Positions 40,436-40,502 of a stretch of DNA of 40,502 nucleotides are shown piece by piece. Within the stretch, counting starts at the first letter, position 1; the number at the start of each line of letters is the position of its first letter. The stretch lies in contig JAVXQD010000020.1 in the NCBI GenBank assembly GCA_036644375.1, forward strand, positions 1-40,502, in the 5' to 3' direction. Under the pieces are notes generated by a model. That model saw only the letters and a program-made list of their open reading frames with translations, was not told where the DNA came from and searched no databases. This stretch comes from CALWZE01 sp036644375 (GTDB taxonomy: Bacteria; Bacillota; Clostridia; Oscillospirales; Ruminococcaceae). A program made the translations under genes and the position numbers.

Positions 40436-40502
40436 AGTTTAATTTTCTATAATATCGTCAGAATCTGTAAACACCCCCAAAAACGGAAAATACTTATAAC
40501 AT

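Overview
The window reads as chromosomal DNA of an anaerobic, low-to-moderate GC Firmicute of the class Clostridia, probably near the Oscillospirales/Ruminococcaceae. The grounds are clostridial lipoproteins, AGGAGG-type ribosome sites, sigma-A promoters of the TTGACA-17-TATAAT type, rho-independent terminators between transcription units, and Firmicute genes such as rqcH, the trmK-nif3 pair, DUF1846, DivIVA-like and DUF1858 proteins. This placement is inferred from gene content. I saw no prophage, transposase, IS element or CRISPR array.

Layout. 1-1306: the end of an unrecognised gene and a DivIVA-like coiled-coil protein. 1439-8647: a DeoR-family regulator, and diverging from it a sugar operon with an RbsB/RbsA/RbsC-type ABC importer, a class II aldolase and an FGGY kinase. 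Two internal hairpins probably set unequal expression. No isomerase or dehydrogenase is present, so the substrate is probably a ketose or ketose-like compound that is imported, phosphorylated and cleaved. 8834-10810 (minus): a GPH/MelB-type symporter behind an L-2-amino-thiazoline-4-carboxylate-hydrolase-like gene with a structured leader. 11201-11276 (minus): an initiator tRNA-fMet. 11347-16228 (minus): an operon pgk-tpiA-gpmI-deoD plus a small amphipathic membrane protein, joining lower glycolysis to purine nucleoside phosphorolysis.

16431-22627: a lipoprotein, an NfeD/paraslipin pair, a DUF1846 protein and a two-gene aconitase X enzyme (small and large subunits overlapping by one base). 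22831-23622: a zinc-ribbon protein of unknown role. 23986-28294: the phosphate system pstS-pstC-pstA-pstB-phoU behind a candidate Pho box. Its PstS is circularly permuted: the usual C-terminal half comes first. 28407-29738: a pyridoxamine-kinase-like gene and a DUF2007 protein.

29900-36550: an APC amino-acid permease, then a surface-glycan block with a GtrB-like polyprenyl-phosphate glycosyltransferase, a large GT-C-like membrane protein with an extracytoplasmic domain, and a divergent DUF6311-like membrane protein. 36646-40229: a DUF1858 redox protein, trmK, nif3 and rqcH (ribosome-associated quality control). At the right edge a minus-strand terminator has no visible gene feeding it.

The points I consider most worth following are the permuted PstS, the isomerase-free sugar pathway, the orphan two-subunit aconitase X, the paired GT-C proteins, the altered DeoD active-site loop and the Asp-to-Glu change in RqcH.
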